Position numbers and translations under genes: made by a program. The notes below the pieces were generated by a model. The model searched no databases and had not been told where the DNA came from. It saw nothing but the letters and a program-made list of their open reading frames with translations. Positions 50,330 through 61,720 of a stretch of DNA of 64,000 nucleotides are shown piece after piece. The stretch is from Kineosporia babensis (GTDB lineage Bacteria; Actinomycetota; Actinomycetes; Actinomycetales; Kineosporiaceae): contig NZ_JAJOMB010000008.1 of the NCBI RefSeq assembly GCF_021129305.1, positions 62,001-126,000 of the forward strand, read 5' to 3'. Numbering within the stretch: position 1 is the first letter of the stretch; every line of letters starts with the position of its first letter.

Positions 50330-51637
50330 GTGCCGTCTCCGCGCCTGCTCGCCGTGACCGCCCTCGTCGTCCTGGGCGGCCTGGCCGGGGTGATCAGTGC
50401 CGGTGGCGACGGCGAGTCCGAGACCCCACCCAGCGCCCAGCAGCCACCCGCGAAGGTCAGCGGGGGCCTGGTCAGCAATCCGGTGCTGGACATCTCGGCC
50501 GAGAACCAGCAGGCCGGCGACGACAGTTGGCGGATCGGACCGGCCCGTGACCAGGCGAAAGGTCTGGCCGCCTATGCCGGCACAGATTCGGCCGAGCCCG
50601 GCGCGCAGGTTCCGCTCTATCTGCGGGGCCAGGGCACCGTTGAGGCGCGCGCGTTCCGCCTGGGCTGGTACGGCGGCGACGGCGCCCGGCTGGTCTGGGA
50701 CGGCACCTTCCCGGCCCAGCCGCAGACCGGCCCTCCGGGCGACTGGGTGTCCGGGGCCACGCTCGACACCTCCGGCTGGCCTGAGGGCAGCTACCTGGTC
50801 CGGCTCGACCTGGGCAAGGCCAGCCGGTTCGTGCCGCTGACGGTGACGTCCAAGCAGACCTCCGGGCGGGTGGTGGTACTCACCTCCCCGATGACGGCGG
50901 CCGCCACCACCAGCAAGGGTTCCGCCGCCCAGGGCCGCGAGGTCAGGCTGGACAAGCCGTTGGCCTCCAGCGCCGGGCCCGCCGCCGCAGCCGGGGTGAT
51001 CGCGCAGATCGAGAACACCGGCACCGACGTCGTGTACCTAACCGACGCCGATCTGGCGGCTGCGCCGGAACTGCTTGATTCAGCGCGGGCCGTACTGGTG
51101 GCGGGCGAAAGCCGTTACTGGACAGCCAAGATGCGCAAGGCAGTACAGGCCTCGGGTGCCGACCTGGCATTCTTCGGCGCCAACACGGCTGGCACCACCG
51201 CCACTTTCGACTCTGCCTCCCGCAGCTTCACCGTGCGGGCCTCCGGCAACACCAAGCTCTCCGGCGCCGCGGCCACCTGCGCGGCCAACGGCAGCACCGG
51301 GCTCACGGTTTCCGACGCTGCGTGGTGGGGATTCGAGGGCAGCCAGGTCAGCGAGGGCGAGGTGCTGAAGGGCCTAGTCTCCGGCCGACTGGACCAGGCT
51401 GCCGCGGGTGCCCAGACCATCGCCTCGACCACCCTGCTCTGCGGCGATACCCAGGCCACCAGCTACCTCGATGCCGAGCCGGCCGTCTTCAACGCCGGTA
51501 CCGAGGCCTGGGGATGCACGGTGAGCGGCTTCTGCCTGGACGGTCAGGGCCGGCGGGTCAGGGCCGACGCCCGGGCCCAGGAAGTGGCGGCCGCGGTCAC
51601 CCGCAACATCACCCTGCGCTTCGCCGCCTCCCGCTAA
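50330..51637 (+). CDS. Secreted protein of the N,N-dimethylformamidase-beta-like family
   Basis: 435 residues from a GTG at 50330. An export signal lies at 5-22 (LLAVTALVVLGGLAGVISAG). A beta domain then holds VPLYLRGQGTVEARAFRLGWYGGDGARLVW, which matches the N,N-DMFase-beta family. A second domain has VVYLTDADLAAAPELLDSARAVLVAGESRYWTAKMRKAV and LAFFGANT, with the ARALVSLGHDEYW-like motif. The enzyme activity in DMFase is amide hydrolysis, but most family members are uncharacterised extracellular proteins, so no reaction is claimed. Divergent from the desaturase. Confidence 0.75.
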   Translation: MPSPRLLAVTALVVLGGLAGVISAGGDGESETPPSAQQPPAKVSGGLVSNPVLDISAENQQAGDDSWRIGPARDQAKGLAAYAGTDSAEPGAQVPLYLRGQGTVEARAFRLGWYGGDGARLVWDGTFPAQPQTGPPGDWVSGATLDTSGWPEGSYLVRLDLGKASRFVPLTVTSKQTSGRVVVLTSPMTAAATTSKGSAAQGREVRLDKPLASSAGPAAAAGVIAQIENTGTDVVYLTDADLAAAPELLDSARAVLVAGESRYWTAKMRKAVQASGADLAFFGANTAGTTATFDSASRSFTVRASGNTKLSGAAATCAANGSTGLTVSDAAWWGFEGSQVSEGEVLKGLVSGRLDQAAAGAQTIASTTLLCGDTQATSYLDAEPAVFNAGTEAWGCTVSGFCLDGQGRRVRADARAQEVAAAVTRNITLRFAASR

Positions 51638-51735
51638 ACCCGCTTTCCGCCGCGACAAGCCGGGCGGGCGGCAGGGCAGGCGGCACAGGGCGGTAGGGCT
51701 GCAGGGCGGTAGGTGCGGGGTTCGGTGAGGGCGGA

Positions 51736-52464
51736 TCAGGGCTCGCGGCGGATGGTTTGCCAGGCCTTGGGGTCGTCGAGGAGGGGCAGGAGGTCGGGGG
51801 TGATCCTGAGGTCGGTGGGGTCGGCGGCGGCGGGCAGGAACACCAGGCGGTCGTGCATGCGCGAGGGCTGGCCCTGCCAGAACTCGATCTCGACCGGACG
51901 CACCAGGAAGCCACCCCAGTTCGGCGGCAACGGCACGTCGTCCGGCTGCCCGGTGTCCGGCCAGCGCTCGCTGAATTCCCGCCACCGCTCCACCAAGGCA
52001 TCCCGGGAGGCGACCACCTGCGACTGATGACTGGCCCAGGCGCCGATCCGGGATCCCCATGGCCGCGAGCGGAAGTACTCGAGGGTCGCGCGCTCGTCCA
52101 GCCGCTCGACCACCCCGCGCACCGTGACCTGGCGGTGCAGCGGCATCCAGACCAGGTCCAGGGCGGCGACCGGGTTGGCGGCCAGTTCGGTGGCCTTGCG
52201 CGAGCCGTAGTTGGTGAAGAACACGAAGCCCAGGCGCTCGGCGTGCTTCAGCAGCACCGTACGAACCGTGGGCGCACCGAAAGCGTCGACCGTGGCCACG
52301 GCCATCGCGTTCGGCTCGCTGACCTCCGGGTGGGCCAGCGCCTCGTCGTACCACTGCCGGAACTGAGCCAGCGGGGAGGCCGCGAGCTCGGTCTCGGCCA
52401 GGCCGGGCACCTGGTACGAAAGCCGCTGCGCGCTGAAGGCCGGGTCGACGTGCTCGATGCTCAT
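51736..52464 (-). CDS. pdxH: Pyridoxamine/pyridoxine 5'-phosphate oxidase
   Basis: 242 residues from the ATG at 52462-52464. FMN-binding motifs RTVLLKHAERLGFVFFTNYGSRKATELAANP, WMPLHRQVTVRGVVERL and PWGSRIGAWASHQSQVV, and the C-terminal WGGFLVRPVEIEFWQGQPSRMHDRL are diagnostic of PdxH. It makes pyridoxal 5'-phosphate, the cofactor of SerC encoded 1.3 kb away. Divergent from the citrate synthase gene (149-bp spacer). Confidence 0.95.
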   Translation of the reverse strand: MSIEHVDPAFSAQRLSYQVPGLAETELAASPLAQFRQWYDEALAHPEVSEPNAMAVATVDAFGAPTVRTVLLKHAERLGFVFFTNYGSRKATELAANPVAALDLVWMPLHRQVTVRGVVERLDERATLEYFRSRPWGSRIGAWASHQSQVVASRDALVERWREFSERWPDTGQPDDVPLPPNWGGFLVRPVEIEFWQGQPSRMHDRLVFLPAAADPTDLRITPDLLPLLDDPKAWQTIRREP

Positions 52465-52613
52465 GGCGTCAGTCTGCTGGCTCGACCCCGCCGCGCGCCG
52501 CCGGACCACCCGCCGGAATGTGGCCTTGGTCAACCCGAACCCTCTCCCCTTCGCCCCTTGACGACGCGGACACTTGCGGCCTGACCTGCAGGCACCGACC
52601 TAGGGAGTTCCTG

Positions 52614-54874
<2,261 letters not shown>

Positions 54875-54900
54875 GGCCCGGTTTCCAGTACCGACAACCA

Positions 54901-54996
54901 CGGACGCCCTCCTCGCCAGTGCGGGAGGGCGTCCGTTGGTTTGTGGTGGATCCAGACCAACGGACGCTCTCCTCACCCGGTGCGGGAGGGCGTCTG
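54901..54996 (+). terminator. Duplicated terminator after serC
   Basis: Two nearly identical hairpins in tandem with a 60-bp period: GGACGCCCTCC (54902-54912/54924-54934), then CGGACGC-CTCC (54961-54972/54985-54996). Both are followed by GTT-rich tails. The gap 54875-55175 contains these and the promoter of the sulfate operon; no gene. Confidence 0.8.
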
Positions 54997-55175
54997 TTCG
55001 TTCTGAAGGTTGTTCGGCAGGGCGCTGACCATCCGAGACGCCGGTTTGTAACGGCACGTTGACAGAACCTGCCGAAGCCTTGACCACAAACCCGGCCTTT
55101 CCTCTATTCTCTAGTGGCGCGATAGAGTTAATGTATGGTTACCGCGGTCCAGTCACAGAGTTGGAGTTCCCCGAG

Positions 55176-56219
55176 ATGAACGTTCTGCGTGGTCGGCGCC
55201 CGAGCCGCCGCACCGTCTCCGTGCTCGCCCTACTGAGCGCCTCGGCGGTCGGGCTGAGCGCCTGCGGCTCGAACACCGGCACCAGCTCGAGCTCCGGGGG
55301 CGGGGGCGCGGCCGACGAGGTCAACATCGTCGGCTTCTCGGTGATCAAGTCCGCCTACGACGACCTCGGTGAGCAGTTCGCGAAGACTCCGGACGGCGAG
55401 GGCGTCACCTTCAAGAGCTCCTACGGGGCCAGCGGCGCCCAGGCCCGGGCCGTGGTCGCCGGGCAGAAGGCCGATCTGGTCGCCTTCTCGCTCGAGCCGG
55501 ACATGAGCAACGTGGTCGAGGCCGGCAAGGTGGCCGAGGGCTGGAAGGACGCGGGCAGCACCAAGGGGATCGCCTCCAGTTCGGTCGTGGTCATCGTGAC
55601 CCGCAAGGACAACCCCAAGAAGATCACCGGCTGGGAGGACATCGCCAAGCCGGGCGTCGGCATCGTCACCGCCGACCCGGGCACCTCCGGCGCGGCCAAG
55701 TGGAACCTGCTCGGCGCGTACGCCCAGGCGCTCGGCGAGAACAACGACGAGGCGGCCGCCGAGACCTACCTCAAGAGCTTCATCGGCAACGTGGTGAGCT
55801 GGAACGACAGCGGCCGCAACGCCACTGACACGTTCATCAAGGGCACCGGCGACGTGCTGATCTCCTACGAGAACGAGGCGATTGCGGCCCGGGCGGCCGG
55901 CGAGGAACTGGACTACATCGTCCCCGACTCCACGCTGCTGATCGAGAACCCGGCCGCGGTCACCACCGCCGCCTCCGAGCCGACCGCCAAGTTCCTGGAG
56001 TACGTGGAGAGCACCGAGGGGCAGACCGTGCTGGCCAAGCACGGCTACCGGCCGGTGATCGACGGGGTCGAGGCCACCGATGTGGAAGGCGCCAACGACC
56101 CGGCCGCACCGTTCCCGACCGTCTCCAAGCTCACCACGATCGACGAACTGGGTGGCTGGTCCGACGTCAACGAGAAGTTCTTCGGCGACGCCGGCATCGT
56201 CACCAAGCTTCGGGGCTGA
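55176..56219 (+). CDS. Sulfate ABC transporter substrate-binding lipoprotein (CysP/Sbp)
   Basis: 347 residues from the ATG at 55176, which gives a clean lipoprotein signal ending LSAC (Cys30). The mature domain begins with a Ser/Gly linker, then VNIVGFSVIKSAYDDL, SYGASGAQARAVVAGQKADLVAFSLEPDM and ADPGTSGAAKWNLLGAYA, the oxyanion-loop segments of sulfate/thiosulfate-binding proteins. First gene of the cysPTWA operon. The spacer upstream has no gene. Confidence 0.93.
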   Translation: MNVLRGRRPSRRTVSVLALLSASAVGLSACGSNTGTSSSSGGGGAADEVNIVGFSVIKSAYDDLGEQFAKTPDGEGVTFKSSYGASGAQARAVVAGQKADLVAFSLEPDMSNVVEAGKVAEGWKDAGSTKGIASSSVVVIVTRKDNPKKITGWEDIAKPGVGIVTADPGTSGAAKWNLLGAYAQALGENNDEAAAETYLKSFIGNVVSWNDSGRNATDTFIKGTGDVLISYENEAIAARAAGEELDYIVPDSTLLIENPAAVTTAASEPTAKFLEYVESTEGQTVLAKHGYRPVIDGVEATDVEGANDPAAPFPTVSKLTTIDELGGWSDVNEKFFGDAGIVTKLRG

Positions 56220-56225
56220 CCTGCG

Positions 56226-57068
56226 ATGACCACCACGCGAACCCCGGCCCCGCCCCGGCGGCGACCCCGGCCGGTGTCCTCGGGCCGGCTCACCTCGGCC
56301 TCCGGGCTGGGCCTGGGCGTCGGAGTGCTCTGGCTCTCACTGATCGTGCTGCTGCCGATCGCCTCGATCGTGGTGGTCGCCTTCCAGAGCGGTTTCGGCG
56401 AGTTCTGGGACTCCATCACGCATCCCGGCGCGCTGGCCGCGATCCGGCTCAGCGTCGGCGCGGCGCTGCTGGTCACCGTGATCAACGCGGTGATGGGCAC
56501 GCTGGTGGCCTGGGTGCTGGTGCGGGACTCGTTCTGGGGCAAGCGGATCGTCGAGGTGATCATCGACATCCCTTTCGCCCTGCCGACGATCGTGGCCGGC
56601 CTGGTGCTGATCTCGCTGTACGGGCCGCAGAGCCCGTTCGGGATCAACCTGGTCGGCACCCGGACCGGCATCTTCGTGGCGCTGCTGTTCGTCACCCTGC
56701 CGTTCGTGGTGCGCTCGGTGCAGCCGGTGCTGATCGAGATGGAACGTGACGTGGAGGAGGCGGCGGCCTCGCTCGGGGCCTCCGGCTTCACCATCTTCCG
56801 GCGGATCGTCCTGCCCACCCTCGCCCCGGCGATCCTGGCCGGTTCCGCGCTCGCCTTCGCCCGGGCGCTGGGCGAATTCGGTTCGGTGATCCTGATCTCG
56901 GCCAACCTGGCAGGCAAGACCGAGGTCTCCAGTGCGTACATCCTCAAGCTGATCGAGCAGAACGACACCACCGGGGCGGCGGCGGTGGCCACCATCCTGC
57001 TGCTGGTCGCGGTGATCGTGCTGGTGCTGCTGGACTCACTGCAGAGATTGGCGGCCCGTCGTGACTGA
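56226..57068 (+). CDS. cysT: Sulfate ABC transporter permease CysT
   Basis: 280 residues. Six membrane helices; IPFALPTIVAGLVLISLYGPQSPFG and the EAA loop EEAAASLGASGFTIFRRIVLP are characteristic of CysT. It begins 6 nt after the binding-protein stop and overlaps cysW by 8 nt. Confidence 0.93.
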   Translation: MTTTRTPAPPRRRPRPVSSGRLTSASGLGLGVGVLWLSLIVLLPIASIVVVAFQSGFGEFWDSITHPGALAAIRLSVGAALLVTVINAVMGTLVAWVLVRDSFWGKRIVEVIIDIPFALPTIVAGLVLISLYGPQSPFGINLVGTRTGIFVALLFVTLPFVVRSVQPVLIEMERDVEEAAASLGASGFTIFRRIVLPTLAPAILAGSALAFARALGEFGSVILISANLAGKTEVSSAYILKLIEQNDTTGAAAVATILLLVAVIVLVLLDSLQRLAARRD

Positions 57069-57966
57069 TACTTCGGTCAAATTGGAGACGTCCGCGGGCG
57101 GCGACGATTCCCGGCCGCCGGTTCTCGTCCGGTCGCCTCGGCGAAAGCCGCCTTCGGGCAGCCCGGTCACCCGGTGGATCCTGCGGATCCTGGCGGTGGG
57201 GTACGTGCTGGGTCTGGTCGCCCTGCCGGTGGGCACGGTGATCGAGCACACCTTCGAGAACGGCCTGGAGCCGGTCCTGGAGTCGCTGCGCAATCCCGAC
57301 CTGCAGTCGGCGGCCCGCCTCGGGGTGTTCGTCGCGGTGATCAGCGTGGTGATCAACACCGTCTTCGGGGTCGGCATCTCGATCCTGATCGTGCGCTACC
57401 GGTTCCCCGGCCGGCGCCTGCTGAACGCGATCATCGACCTGCCGGTCTCGATCTCGCCGATCGTGGTCGGTATCGCGCTGATCTTCGTCTACGGCTCCGG
57501 CGGCTGGTTCGGCCCGGCCCTGACCAGCATGGGCATCCAGATCATCTTCGCCACCCCGGCGCTGATCCTGGCCACCGTGATCGTCGCCTTGCCGCTGGTG
57601 GTGCGCGAGGTGATCCCGGTGCTCGAGGAGGCCGGCACCGAGCAGGACCAGGCCGCACAGTCGCTGGGCGCCAACGCCTTCCAGCGCTTCGTCCGGATCA
57701 CCCTGCCGACCATCAAGTGGGCCCTGGCCTACGGCGTGGTGCTCAGCCTGGCCCGCTCGCTCGGCGAGTTCGGCGCCGTCCGCGTGGTCAGCGGCAGCGT
57801 GGCCGGGGAGTCGCAGACCCTCACGCTCTTCGTCAACGACAGCTACCAGGAGTTCGGGGCGCAGGCCGAGCAGGACGCGTTCACCGCGGCCTTCCTGCTG
57901 ATGTGTGTCGCGGTCCTCTTCATCGTCATCATCGCCCTGCTGCGGCCGAAGGAGCAGACCAAGTGA
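57061..57966 (+). CDS. cysW: Sulfate ABC transporter permease CysW
   Basis: 301 residues from a GTG overlapping cysT. A basic 35-residue N-terminus, then six membrane helices with [21 protein letters not shown] and the EAA loop [21 protein letters not shown]. It pairs with CysT to form the sulfate channel. Overlaps cysA by 4 nt (GTGA). Confidence 0.93.
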   Translation: MTDTSVKLETSAGGDDSRPPVLVRSPRRKPPSGSPVTRWILRILAVGYVLGLVALPVGTVIEHTFENGLEPVLESLRNPDLQSAARLGVFVAVISVVINTVFGVGISILIVRYRFPGRRLLNAIIDLPVSISPIVVGIALIFVYGSGGWFGPALTSMGIQIIFATPALILATVIVALPLVVREVIPVLEEAGTEQDQAAQSLGANAFQRFVRITLPTIKWALAYGVVLSLARSLGEFGAVRVVSGSVAGESQTLTLFVNDSYQEFGAQAEQDAFTAAFLLMCVAVLFIVIIALLRPKEQTK

Positions 57967-58940
57967 GCATCGCGGTTACCGGCATCAACAAGCGCTTCGG
58001 CGACTTCGTCGCCCTGTCCGACGTCGACCTCGAGGTCCCGACCGGTCGCCTGACCGCGCTGCTGGGTCCCTCCGGCGGGGGCAAGTCCACCCTGCTGCGG
58101 ATCATCGCCGGCCTGGAGTTCCCGGACACCGGCACGGTCGAGATCGAGGGTGTGCACGCCACCTGGCTGCCCCCGCAGAAGCGCAGCGTGGGCTTCGTGT
58201 TCCAGCACTACGCCGCGTTCAAGCACCTGTCGGTGTACCGGAACGTGGCCTTCGGCCTGGAGATCCGGAAGAAGCCGAAGGCCGAGATCCGCAAGCGGGT
58301 GATGGAACTGCTCGAGCTGGTGCACCTGGAGCAGTTCGCCGACCGCCTGCCCTCGCAGCTGTCCGGTGGGCAGCGCCAGCGGATGGCCCTGGCCCGGGCC
58401 CTGGCCGTGCAGCCGGAGGTGCTGCTGCTGGACGAGCCGTTCGGGGCGCTGGACGCCCAGGTCCGCAAGGAGCTGCGGGACTGGCTGCGCAACCTGCACG
58501 ACGAGATGCACGTGACCACCATCTTCGTCACCCACGACCAGGAGGAGGCCCTGGAGGTCTCCGACGAGATCGTGGTGATCAACGGCGGGAAGATCGAGCA
58601 GACCGGATCGCCGGACGACCTGTACGACAAGCCGGCCAACGACTTCGTGATGAAGTTCCTCGGCCCGGTCACCACCCTCGACGGCCGGCTGGTCCGGCCG
58701 CACGACATCGAGGTGCTGCGCGCGGCCGAGTCCGACGCGGTCGGGGCCACGGTGACCAAGCTGACCCGGGTCGGCTTCGAGGTGCGGGCCGAGCTGCGCA
58801 CCGCCGGGGGCCGTTCGGGTGAGGTCAGCGAACCCTGGGTGCAGCTCACCCGCAGCCAGGCCGAGGCCCTCGCGCTGGAGCCCGGCCGCGAGGTCTGGCT
58901 GCGCACCAGCAGTGCCCCCCAGACCCTCGCCGTTTCCTAG
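57963..58940 (+). CDS. cysA: Sulfate ABC transporter ATPase CysA
   Basis: 325 residues from the GTG at 57963. Walker [10 protein letters not shown] (35-43), signature LSGGQ (133-137), Walker B LLLDEP (154-159), [21 protein letters not shown], then a shortened TOBE-type C-terminal domain (from about 240, [19 protein letters not shown]). It drives sulfate and thiosulfate uptake. A longer upstream reading in this frame crosses cysW and is not real. Confidence 0.95.
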   Translation: MSIAVTGINKRFGDFVALSDVDLEVPTGRLTALLGPSGGGKSTLLRIIAGLEFPDTGTVEIEGVHATWLPPQKRSVGFVFQHYAAFKHLSVYRNVAFGLEIRKKPKAEIRKRVMELLELVHLEQFADRLPSQLSGGQRQRMALARALAVQPEVLLLDEPFGALDAQVRKELRDWLRNLHDEMHVTTIFVTHDQEEALEVSDEIVVINGGKIEQTGSPDDLYDKPANDFVMKFLGPVTTLDGRLVRPHDIEVLRAAESDAVGATVTKLTRVGFEVRAELRTAGGRSGEVSEPWVQLTRSQAEALALEPGREVWLRTSSAPQTLAVS

Positions 58941-59023
58941 ATTCGCAGGCCCGGCAGGCCCCTCGCGGGCGTGTCGGGCTGGGCCGGGCAGCGCGCGGCC
59001 CCCGGTATTGGGACAATGGGGCC

Positions 59024-59479
59024 GTGCAGATCTCCGCCAAGACCGATTACGCCGTCCGGGCGTTGCTGATGCTCGCCTCGAAATCGCCCGAGCTCGTCAA
59101 GGTGGACGTGCTGATCGCTCAGCAGGATCTGCCCCGCAAGTTCGTCGAGGCCATCCTCTCCGAGCTGCGTCGGGCCGGCCTGGTCCGCAGCCAGCGCGGC
59201 GCCGACGGCGGCTACGCCCTGGCCCGGCCCGCCGACCAGATCACCATCGGCTCGGTGATCCGGGTGGTCGACGGCCCGCTGGCCGAGGTCCGGGGCCTGC
59301 GACCGCACGAGACCGCGTACACCGGAGTGGCCGAACACCTGCCCACGGTGTGGGTGGCCATGCGGCACTCGCTCCGGATGGTGCTGGACGAGACCACCCT
59401 GCAGGACGTGCTGACGGGTGAACTTCCGGCCGGGGTCCGCGCCATGGCCGAAGCCCCCGACGCCTGGCTCGCCCGCTAA
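59024..59479 (+). CDS. Rrf2-family transcriptional regulator lacking cysteines
   Basis: 151 residues from a GTG. Winged helix: MQISAKTDYAVRALLMLAS, QQDLPRKFVEAILSELRRAGLVRSQRGADGGYALA, the normal Rrf2 pattern. There is no cysteine at all, so it cannot carry the Fe-S cluster of IscR/NsrR. It is like CymR-type Rrf2 proteins, which control sulfur metabolism through a protein partner. It lies 83 nt after cysA on the same strand and may regulate the sulfate operon. Confidence 0.88.
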   Translation: MQISAKTDYAVRALLMLASKSPELVKVDVLIAQQDLPRKFVEAILSELRRAGLVRSQRGADGGYALARPADQITIGSVIRVVDGPLAEVRGLRPHETAYTGVAEHLPTVWVAMRHSLRMVLDETTLQDVLTGELPAGVRAMAEAPDAWLAR

Positions 59480-59618
59480 GGCTTCCTCGCCGGGGCGCTA
59501 CTTGTGCCGCTACAGCTTGAGCGCCTGCCTTTTGCCTGGCTCGAGCACCTCAACAGCCTGGCCGAGCTTCGGCCTCGGGCGGAGCGCCCTCTCCTCTGCC
59601 TCGGCTCAGGGGAGCAGT

Positions 59619-59664
59619 CCGCAATGTGTGCAACTGGCCCACCCGGTACCAGGTGTACACATTT
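59619..59664 (+). repeat. Dispersed repeat B, copy 2
   Basis: Aligns without gaps to 32622-32667 at 36 of 46 positions. The shared right end ACCAGGTGTACACATTT is exact. Here it is followed by a stable hairpin. Confidence 0.7.
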
Positions 59665-59925
59665 TCGATGGCTGGGGTACTTTCGCCCCAGCCACAGGCC
59701 TCGCTCCCAAGAAATCTTTTCACCATATTCCGCCCATCGCCTGGCCCTTACACCCCCATGCCTTGGTCCAGTAGGCATGCTGCCGTTGAGCAGGTCGCCG
59801 GCCTGGTCGCCGCCGCAGTAGCTGCAAACCCGCGATAGCTGCGAACCCGCGGTATCCGCCGACATGCAAGCGCGGGTCTGATGGCCGCTGGTGTTGGAGC
59901 CGCCGACCCGCAGGCCACGGGTGAA

Positions 59926-60015
59926 GTGGTCGCCGGTGTCGTGGTCGCCGGTGTCGTGGTCGCCGGTGTCGTGGTCGCCGGTGTCGTGGTCGCCGGTGTC
60001 GCGGTCGCCGGTGTC
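59926..60015 (+). repeat. 15-bp tandem repeat, six copies
   Basis: GTGGTCGCCGGTGTC repeated six times without gaps, one substitution in the sixth (GCGG). It sits 8 bp downstream of the toxin stop codon. A 15-bp unit (five codons) of this kind changes length by slippage and should be polymorphic between strains. Confidence 0.9.
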
Positions 60016-60022
60016 GTGGCGG

Positions 60023-61720
60023 CTACTTCTGTAGCGCTCCTTCGGGGGTTGGCGGGTTGAGGGGGCGCAGGATGGTTCGGGGTGGTTCCGTCGCGCCGTC
60101 TTGGGTGGCTCGGCTTGCGCCGGGGATGGCTGCTACGCCGAGGCCGGCGTGGACGGTGTAGTCGATGGGGACTCGTTCGACGACGCTGGACGGGGGTAGG
60201 GCCTGTTTGCTCAGCTGACTGACCTCTTCGGGGATGGGGGCGGTTCGGTAAGCGGCGCCGATCTCCTCGGACAACTGGGCAGCGCGTTCGGGGGTGGTGC
60301 CTGGGCGGCGGAACTCCTCGTAGGCGCGGTGGGTTTCCCGGGTGATCTGCCAGGTGGCCGGGGTGTGGAACTGCACCTCGAAGGCGATGCCGGTGGACGG
60401 GTCGGCCCAGGTGGTGTTGATGCCGCGGTAGCGCTTGGAATGCCAGGCGTTGTGGACGCTGAGGTTGGCGTAGCCGCGGCTCTCCAGCAGGGCGGCTACC
60501 TGGGCGACGCCGGAGACGTAGGAGCGGTCGGCCAGGACCACGGTGTAGCGGACCGCATCTTGTGCGCGGTCGAGCAGGACCGGGAGCGAACTGCCGGTGT
60601 TGGCCTGCTGGGTGGCGACCTTGCGCTTCAGCGATTCCCCGTCTTTCAGGCGGTGGGCCAGGCCGGCGAGTTCGGCTCGGGCGGAGCGGGACACCTCGTG
60701 CATGGCGGCGGTGAGGGTGGGCTCGCCGGCCGCGGCAAAGGCGGAGAAGTTGTCTACGGCGGCGCTCGCCTGGGGGCTGAGGCCCAGGCCGTCTTCTCCG
60801 TGCCAGGCCGGGGTGGGGCCGTCAGCGTCGGGGGTGGTGCTGCGGCCGATCAGGTTGGAGCGGGCGCTGCGGGCGGCCTCGGCGGTGGCCGCGCGGCGGG
60901 CGGCCTCTTCGGCCCGGGCGAGCTGGGCGGCCCGGAGGGCCCGCTGGAGCTGGCCGGGCCGGGCGGCGGCGACCTGGCCGGAGGTGAGACCGCCGCCGGC
61001 CAGGCCGGGAATCAGGTGACCGGTGGCCCGGGCCGGATTGGTGCGCCAGGTGTCCAAGTCGACCATCGCCTTGGCCGCCTCGTCGGGCTGCTGCACAACG
61101 GCTTTCACGCCCTGGACGGACTCGGCGGCGGTACGGGGCGAGGGCAGCAGAACGTAGCCGGAGACCAGGTGGGCGACTGAGTACAGGGCGTCCTGGGTGG
61201 TCTCCTGCATGCCGAGCACGACCTCGGCCCGGACCTCCTCGGCGTTGGCCAGCCAGCGCCGCCAGCGGGCGGGCCGTTGCGGCGCCGTGGCGGCGAGCCC
61301 GGCCAGGGTGGAAGCGGTGAGCCGGGCGGCCTCGGCCGCCCGCTGCGCAGCATCACGGGCGAGCACCTCAGCGAGGTCGGGTGGGGCCGAAACAGCGCGC
61401 TGCAGGCTGACGATCGCCGGCCGCAGCAGATCGGCGTGCCGGGTGTAGGCGTGCGCGGCCTGGCGGCAGGCGGAACCTACCCGGCGCAGCTCGTCCGGCT
61501 CGACCGCGAGCAGCTCGCCGAGGGCAGCCGCGGCCGGAGCCCGCAGCACCTGGGGTGTGGGGAAGCCCCGAGCCGCAACGTCCAGCCCGTCGGCGATGAC
61601 CAGCAGATGCCGGCTCAGCGACTCGGCGGCCCCCGCGGCCGCCGTGAGCCGGGCCAGCTCTCCCGGAGTGATCGGACCGCCCGAAGCGCTCTCGTGGGCG
61701 GCGTAGTACGCCCCGCTCAC
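60023..61720 (-). CDS. Polymorphic toxin-like protein with C-terminal RelA/SpoT-type nucleotide pyrophosphokinase domain
   Basis: 565 residues. Residues 1-180 are all-helical, Ala-rich and resemble WXG100/LXG-type export domains. Residues 185-260 (SGYVLLPSPRTAAESVQGVK, DLDTWRTNPARATGHLIPGLAGGG) match the 'pre-toxin' region of actinobacterial type VII-secreted toxins. Residues 345-475 carry the RelA/SpoT synthetase motifs in order: RLKD-GESLKRK (357-367, ATP site), DAVRYTVVL (388-396, Mg Asp388), YRGINTTW (431-438, the YQSLH-like base-stacking site) and FEVQFHT with ETH (447-464, Glu448). The tail is Pro-rich. It would make (p)ppGpp, or like Tas1 (p)ppApp, in a target cell. It overlaps its WXG100 partner by 4 nt. 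No immunity gene is adjacent. Activity is inferred. Confidence 0.75.
   Translation of the reverse strand: MSGAYYAAHESASGGPITPGELARLTAAAGAAESLSRHLLVIADGLDVAARGFPTPQVLRAPAAAALGELLAVEPDELRRVGSACRQAAHAYTRHADLLRPAIVSLQRAVSAPPDLAEVLARDAAQRAAEAARLTASTLAGLAATAPQRPARWRRWLANAEEVRAEVVLGMQETTQDALYSVAHLVSGYVLLPSPRTAAESVQGVKAVVQQPDEAAKAMVDLDTWRTNPARATGHLIPGLAGGGLTSGQVAAARPGQLQRALRAAQLARAEEAARRAATAEAARSARSNLIGRSTTPDADGPTPAWHGEDGLGLSPQASAAVDNFSAFAAAGEPTLTAAMHEVSRSARAELAGLAHRLKDGESLKRKVATQQANTGSSLPVLLDRAQDAVRYTVVLADRSYVSGVAQVAALLESRGYANLSVHNAWHSKRYRGINTTWADPSTGIAFEVQFHTPATWQITRETHRAYEEFRRPGTTPERAAQLSEEIGAAYRTAPIPEEVSQLSKQALPPSSVVERVPIDYTVHAGLGVAAIPGASRATQDGATEPPRTILRPLNPPTPEGALQK

Larger units (their letters stand above)
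59480..60022. other. 543-bp repeat-rich spacer without a gene
   Basis: Holds repeat B copy 2, a hairpin GGCTGGGG-N8-CCCCAGCC (59670-59693), a two-copy 17-bp tandem TAGCTGCRAACCCGCG (59819-59851) and a six-copy 15-bp tandem (59926-60015). A 59-codon frame 59881-60060 runs through the last repeat and would code for VVAGV units; I do not call it a gene. No immunity-like gene for the toxin at 60023 is visible here. Confidence 0.6.

Noticed and set aside
59476-59865. 129-codon minus-strand frame downstream of the toxin, a possible immunity gene
   Set aside because: Basic, Ser/Arg-rich, and translated from dispersed repeat B and a hairpin. No ribosome site and not adjacent to the toxin stop.
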